Source: Dehalococcoidia bacterium
Lineage (GTDB): Bacteria; Chloroflexota; Dehalococcoidia; SZUA-161
Direction: 5' to 3'
Length of the DNA: 30,173 bases
Assembly (NCBI GenBank): GCA_014859215.1
Contig: JACUUS010000006.1
Span: forward strand, 1 to 30,173
The position numbers and the translations under genes are program-made. Positions 1-7,177 of this stretch are shown piece after piece. The number at the start of each line of letters is the position of its first letter. The stretch's first letter is position 1. The notes beneath the pieces are model-generated. The model was not told the origin of the DNA. It did no database searches and was given only the letters and a program-made list of their open reading frames with translations.

Positions 1-1372
1 GATCCGCATCTTTGATATCGACTTTAAGCAGTTCCAGATAGCCGATAATCGCCGCATACAGATCATCGATTGAAATTTGCGAAGAGCCCCGGCCGAGAGC
101 GCAGTTTCGCGCGGCCGCAGCCGCATCCCTGACCTGCGCCGGTGTGAAACGAAAGCGGTCCGCGATCTCCTGCAGCCCTGAAGCGGGAATTCCCGGTCCT
201 TGCCCGTCAAGGCACGACTCCCACAACTTCTTCCTCATGTCAGAAGAAGGCCGGTCGAGCTCGATTGAGAAGAATGATCTGCCCCCGAATACATCGCCGG
301 GCTGCCATGCAGCCTCGCCCGCTGCAAAAATCGGGCCGTCGAAAGCGCCTATCTCTTCAACGAAGGCGGCGGCGCAAAGCCTGAGATTGTCCTGTGAAAA
401 TATTGGATCAATGGAGTCCCAGCAAAGGGTTGCATCCTGCAACCTCGCTTCACGGAACGCCAGTCTGATTCCGATTTCGGGCTGGATATCAGCGGAAAGA
501 AGCGCGCCGAACTCTACGGTGAGCAAAGGGAGTGCCCATTCACGGCATAAGGCTCCGGCCGCGGTCTTCCTGCCGCTACCGGCAGGTCCTCTGAAGTAGA
601 CGAGAAACGTGTTCTTGCTGATCCTGTGCATCTCCGCGAGCCGGTCCAGTTGGGACCTGACTTCGTCCGTGACCATCATTTTCGCAGGTTCCCAAGGGCA
701 GCGGATCAATCGAGCACAAGCCGATAGGCGTCCATCAACCCGGTCCGATTCGAGCAGGAAACCTGCTACCCGGTCATCGATTTGCAAAGTCCTGGCAAGC
801 AAGGACCTGGAGGCTGAATCCTCCTCAATCCTGACGAGTGAATTGGCTGTCAGGGGAGCCCCGGGCATGAAAGCATCCCGGGCTGCCAGGCGTGCATCAA
901 GGCTCTCCAGCAGGCACTGCAGTACAAGGTCAACGCTCGGCCTTTTCCGTGTAATATCGTCATGAAGGTACGCGAAGAGTTTCTCATATTTGATGTCAAC
1001 TTCGGGCAGCAGGCAAATGAGGAGCGTGTCGACCTCAAAGGGGTTGAGGCTGAACTTGTCTGCGAGTTCAGACAGTCTGAGTCTCACTCCATTCGCGGCA
1101 CTTCCCCTTTTCCTGCGGGCCACTTCTTTCTCCAGACGGCCCTGAGCCAGGACCAGGGAAGGATCGTCCTCGGGCGCAGCCGTATCTCGTGTCGCCACGC
1201 CGTCCGCCATCAGTGAATCGAGATCATCCTCAGAAATATACAGGCCGCGAAACTCGTCCTCGCCGCGCTGCCCGTTTTTCTGCCTGATCCGATGGACCCG
1301 GAGACGAAGACGTAGATCAACCCTTTCCAGTTCCGCCATCAGGTGCTGCAGGCTGCTCTTGAATTCTCCCAT
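1..1372 (-). CDS. AAA-family ATPase, eCIS Afp15/Pvc15-like (partial, N-terminal part)
   Basis: An open frame runs from ATG at 1372 off the left edge, about 457 codons with no stop. An in-frame GTG at 1381 is an alternative start; neither has a good ribosome site. Residues about 100-200 form the helical domain seen in ATPases of extracellular contractile injection systems (SLNPFEVDTLLICLLPEVD). A first AAA domain follows: residues 262-270 read GPAGSGRKT, a P-loop with one extra residue before the Lys, and the Walker B region near 317 reads LCWDSID, not hhhhDE. Both are degenerate. From family knowledge, these ATPases pair a degenerate first AAA module with an active second one, which would lie outside the window. 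No other injection-system gene is visible, so the eCIS assignment rests on this protein and the nearby SARP regulator. Confidence 0.75.
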   Translation of the reverse strand, partial: MGEFKSSLQHLMAELERVDLRLRLRVHRIRQKNGQRGEDEFRGLYISEDDLDSLMADGVATRDTAAPEDDPSLVLAQGRLEKEVARRKRGSAANGVRLRLSELADKFSLNPFEVDTLLICLLPEVDIKYEKLFAYLHDDITRKRPSVDLVLQCLLESLDARLAARDAFMPGAPLTANSLVRIEEDSASRSLLARTLQIDDRVAGFLLESDRVDGRLSACARLIRCPWEPAKMMVTDEVRSQLDRLAEMHRISKNTFLVYFRGPAGSGRKTAAGALCREWALPLLTVEFGALLSADIQPEIGIRLAFREARLQDATLCWDSIDPIFSQDNLRLCAAAFVEEIGAFDGPIFAAGEAAWQPGDVFGGRSFFSIELDRPSSDMRKKLWESCLDGQGPGIPASGLQEIADRFRFTPAQVRDAAAAARNCALGRGSSQISIDDLYAAIIGYLELLKVDIKDAD

Positions 1373-1411
1373 CTGGTTCACGCGACTTGGGGTTCAGCCC
1401 TCCTTTTCATA

Positions 1412-1696
1412 TCAGAGGCCCACACCCCCACAGAGATCACTGGTCCTCCCCTCCCGCCCCGTCTCCACCGGTTCTGAAGAAGACTTCAAATGACCTTTCA
1501 TAAAATCGAGCATTCGGTCGATCGTAAGAAAGTGCATCCCTTCCCGGGTACTTACGTGCTGAATGTATCCGCGCACCAGGCCCTGATCATCCCCGACCCA
1601 TATCTTGACAACAAATGAACTGTAGTAACCCGCGCCGGTGCTATCCGCACCCGCCGGGAAGAGCCGGATATTGTCAGGCCCGGAATCATAGGTCAT
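1412..1696 (-). CDS. small conserved-looking hypothetical protein
   Basis: This 94-residue protein lies 39 bp upstream of the AAA ATPase and is read in the same direction, so the two may be co-transcribed. I do not recognise a named family. The centre (VKIWVGDDQGLVRGYIQHVS, then HFLTIDRMLDFMKGHL) reads as two or three beta strands followed by a helix. It resembles short proteins with a xVRhW...GxIQHV...F..h..hh.FL pattern that I have seen next to multi-domain ATPases. There is no signal peptide or membrane segment. The ribosome site before ATG 1696 is weak, so the start is uncertain. The last dozen residues are low in complexity. Confidence 0.5.
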   Translation of the reverse strand: MTYDSGPDNIRLFPAGADSTGAGYYSSFVVKIWVGDDQGLVRGYIQHVSTREGMHFLTIDRMLDFMKGHLKSSSEPVETGREGRTSDLCGGVGL

Positions 1697-1883
1697 GCTG
1701 CACCGAGGTTAGAGCAAGGTGGTGAAAATGCAGATAAACGGCGGTGAATTCCGGGTGAATCACGGCCCGTGCACAGGCGAACTTCAGTTACATGGGCGCG
1801 GTTTTATGTGAGTTCCTTGAGGTGCGCGGACAAAGACCCTCTGCAGTACTACGTTCGGTGTTGCGGTTTTCAACCGGGGTTAT
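1697..1883. other. intergenic gap, nothing recognised
   Basis: These 187 bp separate the small minus-strand gene from the beta-propeller remnant. I see no open frame, strong hairpin or clear sigma-70 promoter. Confidence 0.4.
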
Positions 1884-2190
1884 TCACTTCTTGCGGGCAA
1901 CATAGATGTCGGCTTCCAACATAACCCGTCTCTATAGAAATGATGAGTAAAAAGATGTTGCCCTCCAGACGGCTCACCGGCGAATTGCGAGATTATCAAC
2001 TCCGGGTCCTGCCACATGTCATTCGCCTTTCTTGACCTGAAGACAGCGGGTGAGCCATTATAGAACCTGGTGAACCATAGTTCGTTGCCGTCCTGAGTGA
2101 GAAACGGCCAACCCTCAACATCCGGGCTTTTGACTGATTCGACACTCTCCGGTGGAAGCCAGCCGCCGTTGGTCTGGGTGCAGCTCCGGT
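1884..2190 (-). pseudogene. remnant of a PD40/TolB-type beta-propeller protein C-terminus
   Basis: The minus strand encodes the end of a WD40-like (PD40) propeller protein broken across frames. One frame gives NGGWLPPESVESVKSPDVEG, then WPFLTQDGNELWFTRF and a blade ending SRKANDMWQDPELI. The next conserved piece (LEGNIF) is in a second frame, THHFYRDG returns to the first, and the expected C-terminus MLEADIYVARKK followed by TGA is in another. Two compensating or uncompensated frameshifts are therefore visible within about 80 bp. The 5' part of the gene is missing and an in-frame TGA lies just upstream. It is a decayed gene, unless the base calls are wrong. Confidence 0.6.
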
Positions 2191-2278
2191 CAATTCATTC
2201 GTGTCTCTACCGGCAAAGCAGGCGGACAGCCTGAATCAGGTATGGTTAATCTTTCGGCCAGCCGACAGGTGAACGAGG

Positions 2279-3337
2279 TCAAATATACTCGTCTTTGAGC
2301 AATTTGTCGTACAGCGCTGTCGTGGAACGGGCGGGACCTACATCGAGTTCAGCCCTGATGGTTTTTTCGCACAGGCGGTACCAGGAGATTGCCCGATTAC
2401 GTTGACCCAACCTGCTATGGCAACACATCAGACGCCGGTACGCATCCTCACGGCAAGGATCATTGGCAAGTATTTTCTGGCAGTAAACAATGCAGTCCTC
2501 ATGCTCAGCATCGCGCATGGAATGATCAGCCAGCCGTCCAAGTATGGCCAAGTACGTATCTTTCAAGGCCTCCCGCCTGAGCGACGTCCAGTCCTCGTAA
2601 AGGTCATCCTCCAGATAATCACCCCTGTACAGGGTCTCGGCTACTTCCAGCTCTCTGATCGATTCAGCGATCTTGTTCTGTTTCTCCAGCAGCCTTGCCG
2701 TATGCCAGTGGTACTCGAATTGCTCCATATCAGTCCAGAGATCAGCCTCGGAGTTTACAGTGTAATTGCTGTCTTGATAGATGATCCAGGTGAAACTCCC
2801 GCCGGTATCGTCAACTGAACTCAGGGTCTGCCTCAGGGAACGGACCGCGGCCTTAAGGTTGTTACTGGCCAGGGGCAGTTCACACCCCGGCCACAACGCT
2901 TCCATGAGGACATCCTTAGATACGGGACGGCCATGATGACCGATCAGGTACTTGAGAAGGGACTTCGCCTTGAGGCTGTGCCAGTGCTCTATTACGTTCC
3001 AGCCGACCCGCACATGGAACTTGCCCAGCGTGTATACCTCGAGGATAGGACGGTTCGATTCTCCGGTCTGTAATCGGAGGTTTTGGTCGGGGGAAGGTCG
3101 TTCCATTACCGGGGCAAGAGCGCTCTCGCAGACCAGACGCCCGTTCCTTTTCCCTTGGGCATGATCAATAGCCAGGCGCAACTGCCTGCCTACGGCGGCT
3201 TCCCTGTCGCGGAAGTAGGAGCTTACAGCATGAAGCTCCTTCGTGGCGCGGTGGTAGTCAGTCTGAATCCGTCGCAGGAGGCCGACCGCATTCCTGTAAT
3301 CTTTAGCCCAGACCGGATCGAAATCGGGGTCTTTCAT
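2279..3337 (-). CDS. SARP/BTAD-family transcriptional regulator
   Basis: This 352-residue cytoplasmic regulator has an N-terminal helical stretch (residues 1-90) of unknown role. An OmpR/SARP-type winged helix follows at about 96-185 (LEVYTLGKFHVRVG, SKDVLMEALWPG, NNLKAAVRSLRQTL). A bacterial transcriptional activation domain of TPR-like helices occupies about 205-345 (YRGDYLEDDLYEDW, CREDAYRRLMCCHSRLGQRN). No AAA or extra TPR module is present, so it is a short SARP. SARP proteins usually activate nearby operons. Here the plausible targets are the minus-strand genes running toward the AAA ATPase, though the propeller remnant lies between. The ATG at 3337 has only a distant purine-rich site. 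The family call is firm; the target is inferred. Confidence 0.85.
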   Translation of the reverse strand: MKDPDFDPVWAKDYRNAVGLLRRIQTDYHRATKELHAVSSYFRDREAAVGRQLRLAIDHAQGKRNGRLVCESALAPVMERPSPDQNLRLQTGESNRPILEVYTLGKFHVRVGWNVIEHWHSLKAKSLLKYLIGHHGRPVSKDVLMEALWPGCELPLASNNLKAAVRSLRQTLSSVDDTGGSFTWIIYQDSNYTVNSEADLWTDMEQFEYHWHTARLLEKQNKIAESIRELEVAETLYRGDYLEDDLYEDWTSLRREALKDTYLAILGRLADHSMRDAEHEDCIVYCQKILANDPCREDAYRRLMCCHSRLGQRNRAISWYRLCEKTIRAELDVGPARSTTALYDKLLKDEYI

Positions 3338-3552
3338 AATCGGTGCCCGGGTACCCCTTCTGGCGGCGATCCAAAAAGAAGCGAGGACAGCGATCTGACT
3401 GTCCCCGCGAATCGTTCAATACAGCTCCCGCGCCGGGCGATTTCTTACTTTAGCTACCTTTGCCGGCTAGGGCGTTTATACCATGTATACCCGGGCTTGT
3501 CAATCATCCGGGCCCACACTTTCGTTCCTGGATAGTGCGCTCGGTCGGCACG

Positions 3553-3578
3553 AAGCAATTTCCCCATCATTGCCACGC
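3553..3578 (+). repeat. 26-bp direct repeat, copy A
   Basis: The sequence starts AAGCAATTTCCCC and ends CATTGCCACGC. It matches copy B at 3692-3717 at 22 of 26 positions, in the same orientation. Confidence 0.6.
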
Positions 3579-3616
3579 GCAACGTACGGCCCGGGTGGGG
3601 GAGGGCGCATCCGCAG

Positions 3617-3637
3617 GGGCATCCCGGTAGGATGCCC
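3617..3637. repeat. perfect 8-bp hairpin
   Basis: GGGCATCC (3617-3624), a 5-nt loop CGGTA and GGATGCCC (3630-3637) form a perfect stem. No T-run follows on either strand, so a repeat or processing hairpin is likelier than a simple intrinsic terminator. Confidence 0.55.
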
Positions 3638-3691
3638 GCCATGTCCAATCCCCGGTTTAGCGAGGCGCTCCCGAGCGGAGCGTCAGACCCA

Positions 3692-3717
3692 AAGCATTCT
3701 CCCCGCCATTGCCACGC
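3692..3717 (+). repeat. 26-bp direct repeat, copy B
   Basis: The sequence starts AAGCATTCTCCCC and ends CATTGCCACGC. It is the partner of the copy at 3553-3578, 139 bp apart. Confidence 0.6.
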
Positions 3718-3768
3718 CGACGCTGGACTCACCCGGCGCTTTTCCGGTACGGACAAGATTGCCGCGTT

Positions 3769-3785
3769 GTGGGCCTCCGGCCCAC
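3769..3785 (-). terminator. possible terminator hairpin after the GH3 gene
   Basis: GTGGGCC (3769-3775), loop TCC and GGCCCAC (3779-3785) form a tight GC stem 75-90 bp beyond the GH3 stop in its transcription direction. There is no U-tract, so termination is only suggested. Confidence 0.35.
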
Positions 3786-3859
3786 TGCCTCGCAAAGACG
3801 ATCAACAGCGTTGCGCCACAAGTGCGGCCAAAGCGATGTTGGAGGAATGCGACGGTGAA

Positions 3860-5947
3860 TCAACCGAGGATCTTGAGACGGGCGCTGAGCAGGTCCTTCT
3901 CGCGCGACGATGGGCCAGCGTAGACAGTGCAGGAAACCGGCTCTGTTATCCAGCCTCCGGTCACTGTCTCGTAGTGGGCCGTGCTTCTTGCCGGAAGCTC
4001 GAAATCAACTCTCCTGGTTTCACCCGGATCGACTCGTACCCTGACAAACCCCTTCAGTTCTTTCTTCGGTCTATCGACCGTGGAACCCTCGTAGCCAACG
4101 TACAGCTGGGCTACCTCTTCGCCAGCCATATCTCCCGTATTCGTTATGTCCACGCTTGCCCGCGCTACTTCGTCAGGTCCGATTTCTTCGCGGTCAAGAC
4201 GCAGATTTCCGTACGAAAAGCTCGTATAGCCGAGCCCGAAGCCGAAGGGGAAGGCGGGTTCGTAACCCTCACGGTCCATGAACCGGTAGCCGTGGAAGTA
4301 CCCGTATTCTATAGTCCCGGCGCGCTTGTCGAAATACGGGAGGTGGTCTCCGGACCTGGGGAATGCGCAGGGCAATTTACCGGAGGGATTTGCCCCGCCG
4401 AACAGAATGTCCGCGAGGGCGTTGCCGCCTTCCATGCCCGGATACCAGGCCAGCAGGATGGCGGGAACCTTCTCGCGCCACGTTTCAGTTATGACGGCGC
4501 TTCCACACATGAGGACCACCACCGTTCTCGGGTTAGCGGCCACGGTTTCCAGGATGAGCTTCTCGTCATGCGGCTTGAGGGTTAACACATCCCTGTCGCC
4601 GCCCTTAACGAACAGGTACTCTCCCTCGTCCCTGTGTGTGTTTCCCGCGACGATGACCGCCGCATCTGCTTGCCTGGCTCTCTCCACAGCCCTCGTTATG
4701 CTTCTCCCGGCGCTGAATGTCACTTCGCAGTCCCCCGGCAGCGCCCGGCGGATTCCAGCCAGCGGTGTAATGACATAAGGAGGCCGGACCATGCTGCTTC
4801 CCCTGTCGCCGGTATTGGGTATGTCGGCGAGCCTGCCGATAACCGCCAGGCGTTTGACAGTCGAGGCATTGATGGGGAGCAATGGGCCGACACCGTCCCC
4901 TAACCGCTCGTTCTTGAGGAGCACCATGGACTTTCGGGCCGCCTCCCTGGACAGTTCCCTGTGCTCAGGGCCAGCTACATTCTGCTTCGAGTATCGTCCC
5001 CGCTCGCCCACCCGCGCAAACCTTATCTTCTGCCGCAGAATCCGCATGACAGCTTCGTCAATGATGTCCTGGGAAATCTCACCTTTGCGGAGCAGTTTTC
5101 TCAGTCTCCTGCCAAAATGAATGGTCAGCGGCATCTCAACATCCAGGCCAGCAACAGCAGCCCGGGGGCCGCGGATCCCGGCGAGGAAATCAGACATTAC
5201 GAAACCCCTGAATCCCCATTCTCCCTTGAGGATATCGCGGAGCAGGTGGGAATTGTGCCCGCAGTACTGCCCGTTCAACCTGTTGTAGGCGGTCATAACC
5301 GCTGCCGCGCCTTCATCCACGCAGCGCTTGAAATGAGGCAAATACACCTCGCGGAGGGTTCGTTCATCCATTACGACGTTCACGCTGACGCGCTTGTTTT
5401 CCATGCTGTTGGCGGCGAAATGCTTGACACAGGCCATGATATGCCGCTGTACGCCCCGTACAAGAGCAGAGCCCATCTCTCCAAGATGGTAGGGGTCCTC
5501 TCCATAGGTCTCCTGCGCTCTGCCCCACGCGGGATGCCTGAGCACATTGACGCACACTCCGCCGAAGAAGTTCGCTCCCTGGGCTCTCGCCTCTATGCCG
5601 ATCGCGTCCCCGACCCGCTCCTCCAGGCTGGTATCCCATGAGGCGCCGCGCGCCATGGCAACCGGAAAGCATGTCGAACGGTACATGGCCACTCCCCTCG
5701 GTCCATCTGTAAACCGGATTCCCGGAATGCACAACCGATGGTTTTCGCCCGCCGGAAAAGGGCGCTTGTTGTAGCCGATGAGCATTTCTATCAGGCCGGG
5801 AATTATCGGGGTATCGCCTGACATCTGGTGAAGTCTCTCCTCAAGGCTCATCCGCCCAAGGAGAGCCCTGGCTCTTTCTTCGATCCGCTTCTCCGCAAGG
5901 GGAGGGCTCTCACTGCGCTCTTCCCATTCTCCCTGTATCTTTTTCAC
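3860..5947 (-). CDS. glycoside hydrolase family 3 beta-glucosidase-like enzyme
   Basis: This 695-residue enzyme has the GH3 layout. The N-terminal TIM-barrel (about 25-310) carries KHF...N (K175, H176) and GFVMSDF, with the nucleophile candidate Asp253. The alpha/beta sandwich (about 335-560) carries RKSMVLLKN and DEGEYLFVKGGDRD, where Glu441 or Glu443 is the likely acid/base. A fibronectin-III-like C-terminal domain (about 590-690) carries VDITNTGDMAGEEVAQLYV. It should release terminal beta-linked sugars from glucosides or oligosaccharides. There is no signal peptide, so it probably acts in the cytoplasm on imported substrates. Translation starts at GTG 5947, only 13 bp after the hydrolase stop, so the two genes form an operon. 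The exact sugar specificity cannot be read from sequence. Confidence 0.93.
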   Translation of the reverse strand: MKKIQGEWEERSESPPLAEKRIEERARALLGRMSLEERLHQMSGDTPIIPGLIEMLIGYNKRPFPAGENHRLCIPGIRFTDGPRGVAMYRSTCFPVAMARGASWDTSLEERVGDAIGIEARAQGANFFGGVCVNVLRHPAWGRAQETYGEDPYHLGEMGSALVRGVQRHIMACVKHFAANSMENKRVSVNVVMDERTLREVYLPHFKRCVDEGAAAVMTAYNRLNGQYCGHNSHLLRDILKGEWGFRGFVMSDFLAGIRGPRAAVAGLDVEMPLTIHFGRRLRKLLRKGEISQDIIDEAVMRILRQKIRFARVGERGRYSKQNVAGPEHRELSREAARKSMVLLKNERLGDGVGPLLPINASTVKRLAVIGRLADIPNTGDRGSSMVRPPYVITPLAGIRRALPGDCEVTFSAGRSITRAVERARQADAAVIVAGNTHRDEGEYLFVKGGDRDVLTLKPHDEKLILETVAANPRTVVVLMCGSAVITETWREKVPAILLAWYPGMEGGNALADILFGGANPSGKLPCAFPRSGDHLPYFDKRAGTIEYGYFHGYRFMDREGYEPAFPFGFGLGYTSFSYGNLRLDREEIGPDEVARASVDITNTGDMAGEEVAQLYVGYEGSTVDRPKKELKGFVRVRVDPGETRRVDFELPARSTAHYETVTGGWITEPVSCTVYAGPSSREKDLLSARLKILG

Positions 5948-5960
5948 TCCCGCACCTGCC

Positions 5961-6770
5961 TCAAGACGCTTTCAGAAAGTCAATTACTTCTTTATTGAAC
6001 CGGCCTCTCTGTCCGATGAAGAACGAATGGGACCCGCCTTCAACCGTGATCAGCCTCGCATCAGGAATCAGCCTCGCCAGCACTTCAGACGAAGCCGGCT
6101 TGATGACTCTATCGCAAAACCCCGTGATCACCAGAGTCGGGCTCTTGATCAGGTGCAGCCTGTCCAGCGTATCATGATGGACGATGGCCCTGAATTGGGC
6201 CGCAACGCCCATGGTCGCCTTCCGCCGGGCATATAGCCTCAAAAGAGGTCCCGCCGCAATTCCTATGAGCCGGCCATTGAAACCAAGCGAGAATACCGTG
6301 CGCAACACACTGGCTATGGGCACTGCCTCCATTTCCTCAGATGAGCAGCCTTCCCTGAGGCCCAGACCCTGGAAATATTGAGCCGTATGCCCGCCTGTTT
6401 CATCCTCGCGTGCATACGTGCATCCGAGGACAAGTCTCTTTACACGTTCCGGGTAATTGATAGCGAGCTCCTGCGCAATGTAGCCGCCCATTGACACACC
6501 GAGCACATGAGCTTTCTCGATGCCCAGATGGTCCATCAAGCCAACAGCATCATCTGCCATCATTCTTATCGAGCACGGGACTTCCGGCCTGTGCGTCTTG
6601 CCCACGCCTCTGTTATTGAAAGTCACCAGCCTGAAATGCTTCCTCAAGGCACGTTTCTGAAAGACCCAGCCTGATCTTGCGCTCGCGAACCCCATGATCA
6701 TGAGTAGAGGCTCCCCGCTGCCCTCGACAGAGTACTCCACGTTCAAGCCGTTGACTGACGCGTATGGCAT
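5961..6770 (-). CDS. alpha/beta-fold hydrolase
   Basis: This 269-residue protein has the full alpha/beta-hydrolase signature. The oxyanion/HG-like strand is PLLMIMGFASARSGW. The nucleophile elbow GVSMGG has Ser93. The acid is Asp220 in ITGFCDRVI, and the histidine is His248 in EGGSHSF. A helical cap lies between about 125 and 200. It is similar in size and order to esterases, 3-oxoadipate-enol-lactonases and related ester or lactone hydrolases; the substrate is unknown. The ATG at 6770 follows a GAGAGG ribosome site. It is the first gene of a two-gene unit with the GH3 enzyme, which hints that it may trim esters from the same glycoside substrates. Confidence 0.9.
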   Translation of the reverse strand: MPYASVNGLNVEYSVEGSGEPLLMIMGFASARSGWVFQKRALRKHFRLVTFNNRGVGKTHRPEVPCSIRMMADDAVGLMDHLGIEKAHVLGVSMGGYIAQELAINYPERVKRLVLGCTYAREDETGGHTAQYFQGLGLREGCSSEEMEAVPIASVLRTVFSLGFNGRLIGIAAGPLLRLYARRKATMGVAAQFRAIVHHDTLDRLHLIKSPTLVITGFCDRVIKPASSEVLARLIPDARLITVEGGSHSFFIGQRGRFNKEVIDFLKAS

Positions 6771-7016
6771 TTGCCTCTCCCGGGTGCGATAGCCCTGATT
6801 GGGCTGGTCGGCGAATCTCGGTTCCGGACACCAGGTGACTAGCTACGGCATCCGGATACTAAGGGAAAAGCGGCGGGCAGTCAACAGTATCTTGCAGATA
6901 CACCTCCCAGATGAACAGTGCAAGTCCGTTCGCGGTTCGCCGTGTGCGCACCACAGCAAACGGACCTGAGGGCATGCCTGGCAGGGGGGACTAACGCATA
7001 ACACGTAGCCATGCCG
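6771..7016. other. divergent intergenic region, nothing firm
   Basis: This is the leader between the divergent hydrolase gene and the dehydrogenase promoter. I find no supported gene. A minus-strand 65-codon frame (6881-7078) has no recognisable sequence and overlaps the operator. A promoter for the hydrolase must lie near 6780-6850, but I see no clear boxes. Confidence 0.35.
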
Positions 7017-7065
7017 TTGACAAAGCCAGCCTTCACGTGGTATTTGTTGAGCGAGCGTTCCATCA
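7017..7065 (+). promoter_or_regulatory. sigma-70 promoter with TetR-type operator (site 1)
   Basis: TTGACA at 7017-7022, an 18-bp spacer and a weak TATTTG at 7041-7046 are followed at once by the 18-mer TGAGCGAGCGTTCCATCA (7048-7065). The 18-mer fits TGAnnGAGCGCTCnnTCA with one mismatch in the core. The operator covers the expected transcription start, so binding should repress. The same design recurs before 9964 and before 23549. The dehydrogenase ATG lies 112 bp downstream. Confidence 0.65.
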
Positions 7066-7177
7066 ATGTCCCTTGCAACCTTGTGCCACCACTGGTTAAA
7101 CTGGGTCCAGCATCCAGCGGTGAGAGTTACGCTCAGGCACCTTACCGGCTGACTGCAATTAAGTCAAGGAGACTTCT

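Larger units (their letters stand above)
3338..3859. other. hairpin- and repeat-rich intergenic region
   Basis: About 520 bp lie between the SARP start and the end of the GH3 gene. The region holds two copies of a 26-bp direct repeat and two strong hairpins, listed separately. A minus-strand frame of 113 codons (3454-3795) has atypical composition and no recognisable domain, so I do not call it a gene. The layout resembles an intergenic repeat element that could recur elsewhere in the genome. Confidence 0.5.

Noticed and set aside
144..1216. Three plus-strand frames (144-599, 609-965, 962-1216)
   Set aside because: They are shadows of the minus-strand AAA ATPase frame, which is continuous and carries recognisable motifs.
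3454..3795. 113-codon minus-strand frame in the repeat-rich gap
   Set aside because: No domain, odd composition, and it is built from the repeats and hairpins there.
3632..4585. 317-codon plus-strand frame
   Set aside because: Mostly antisense to the GH3 gene and without any recognisable motif.
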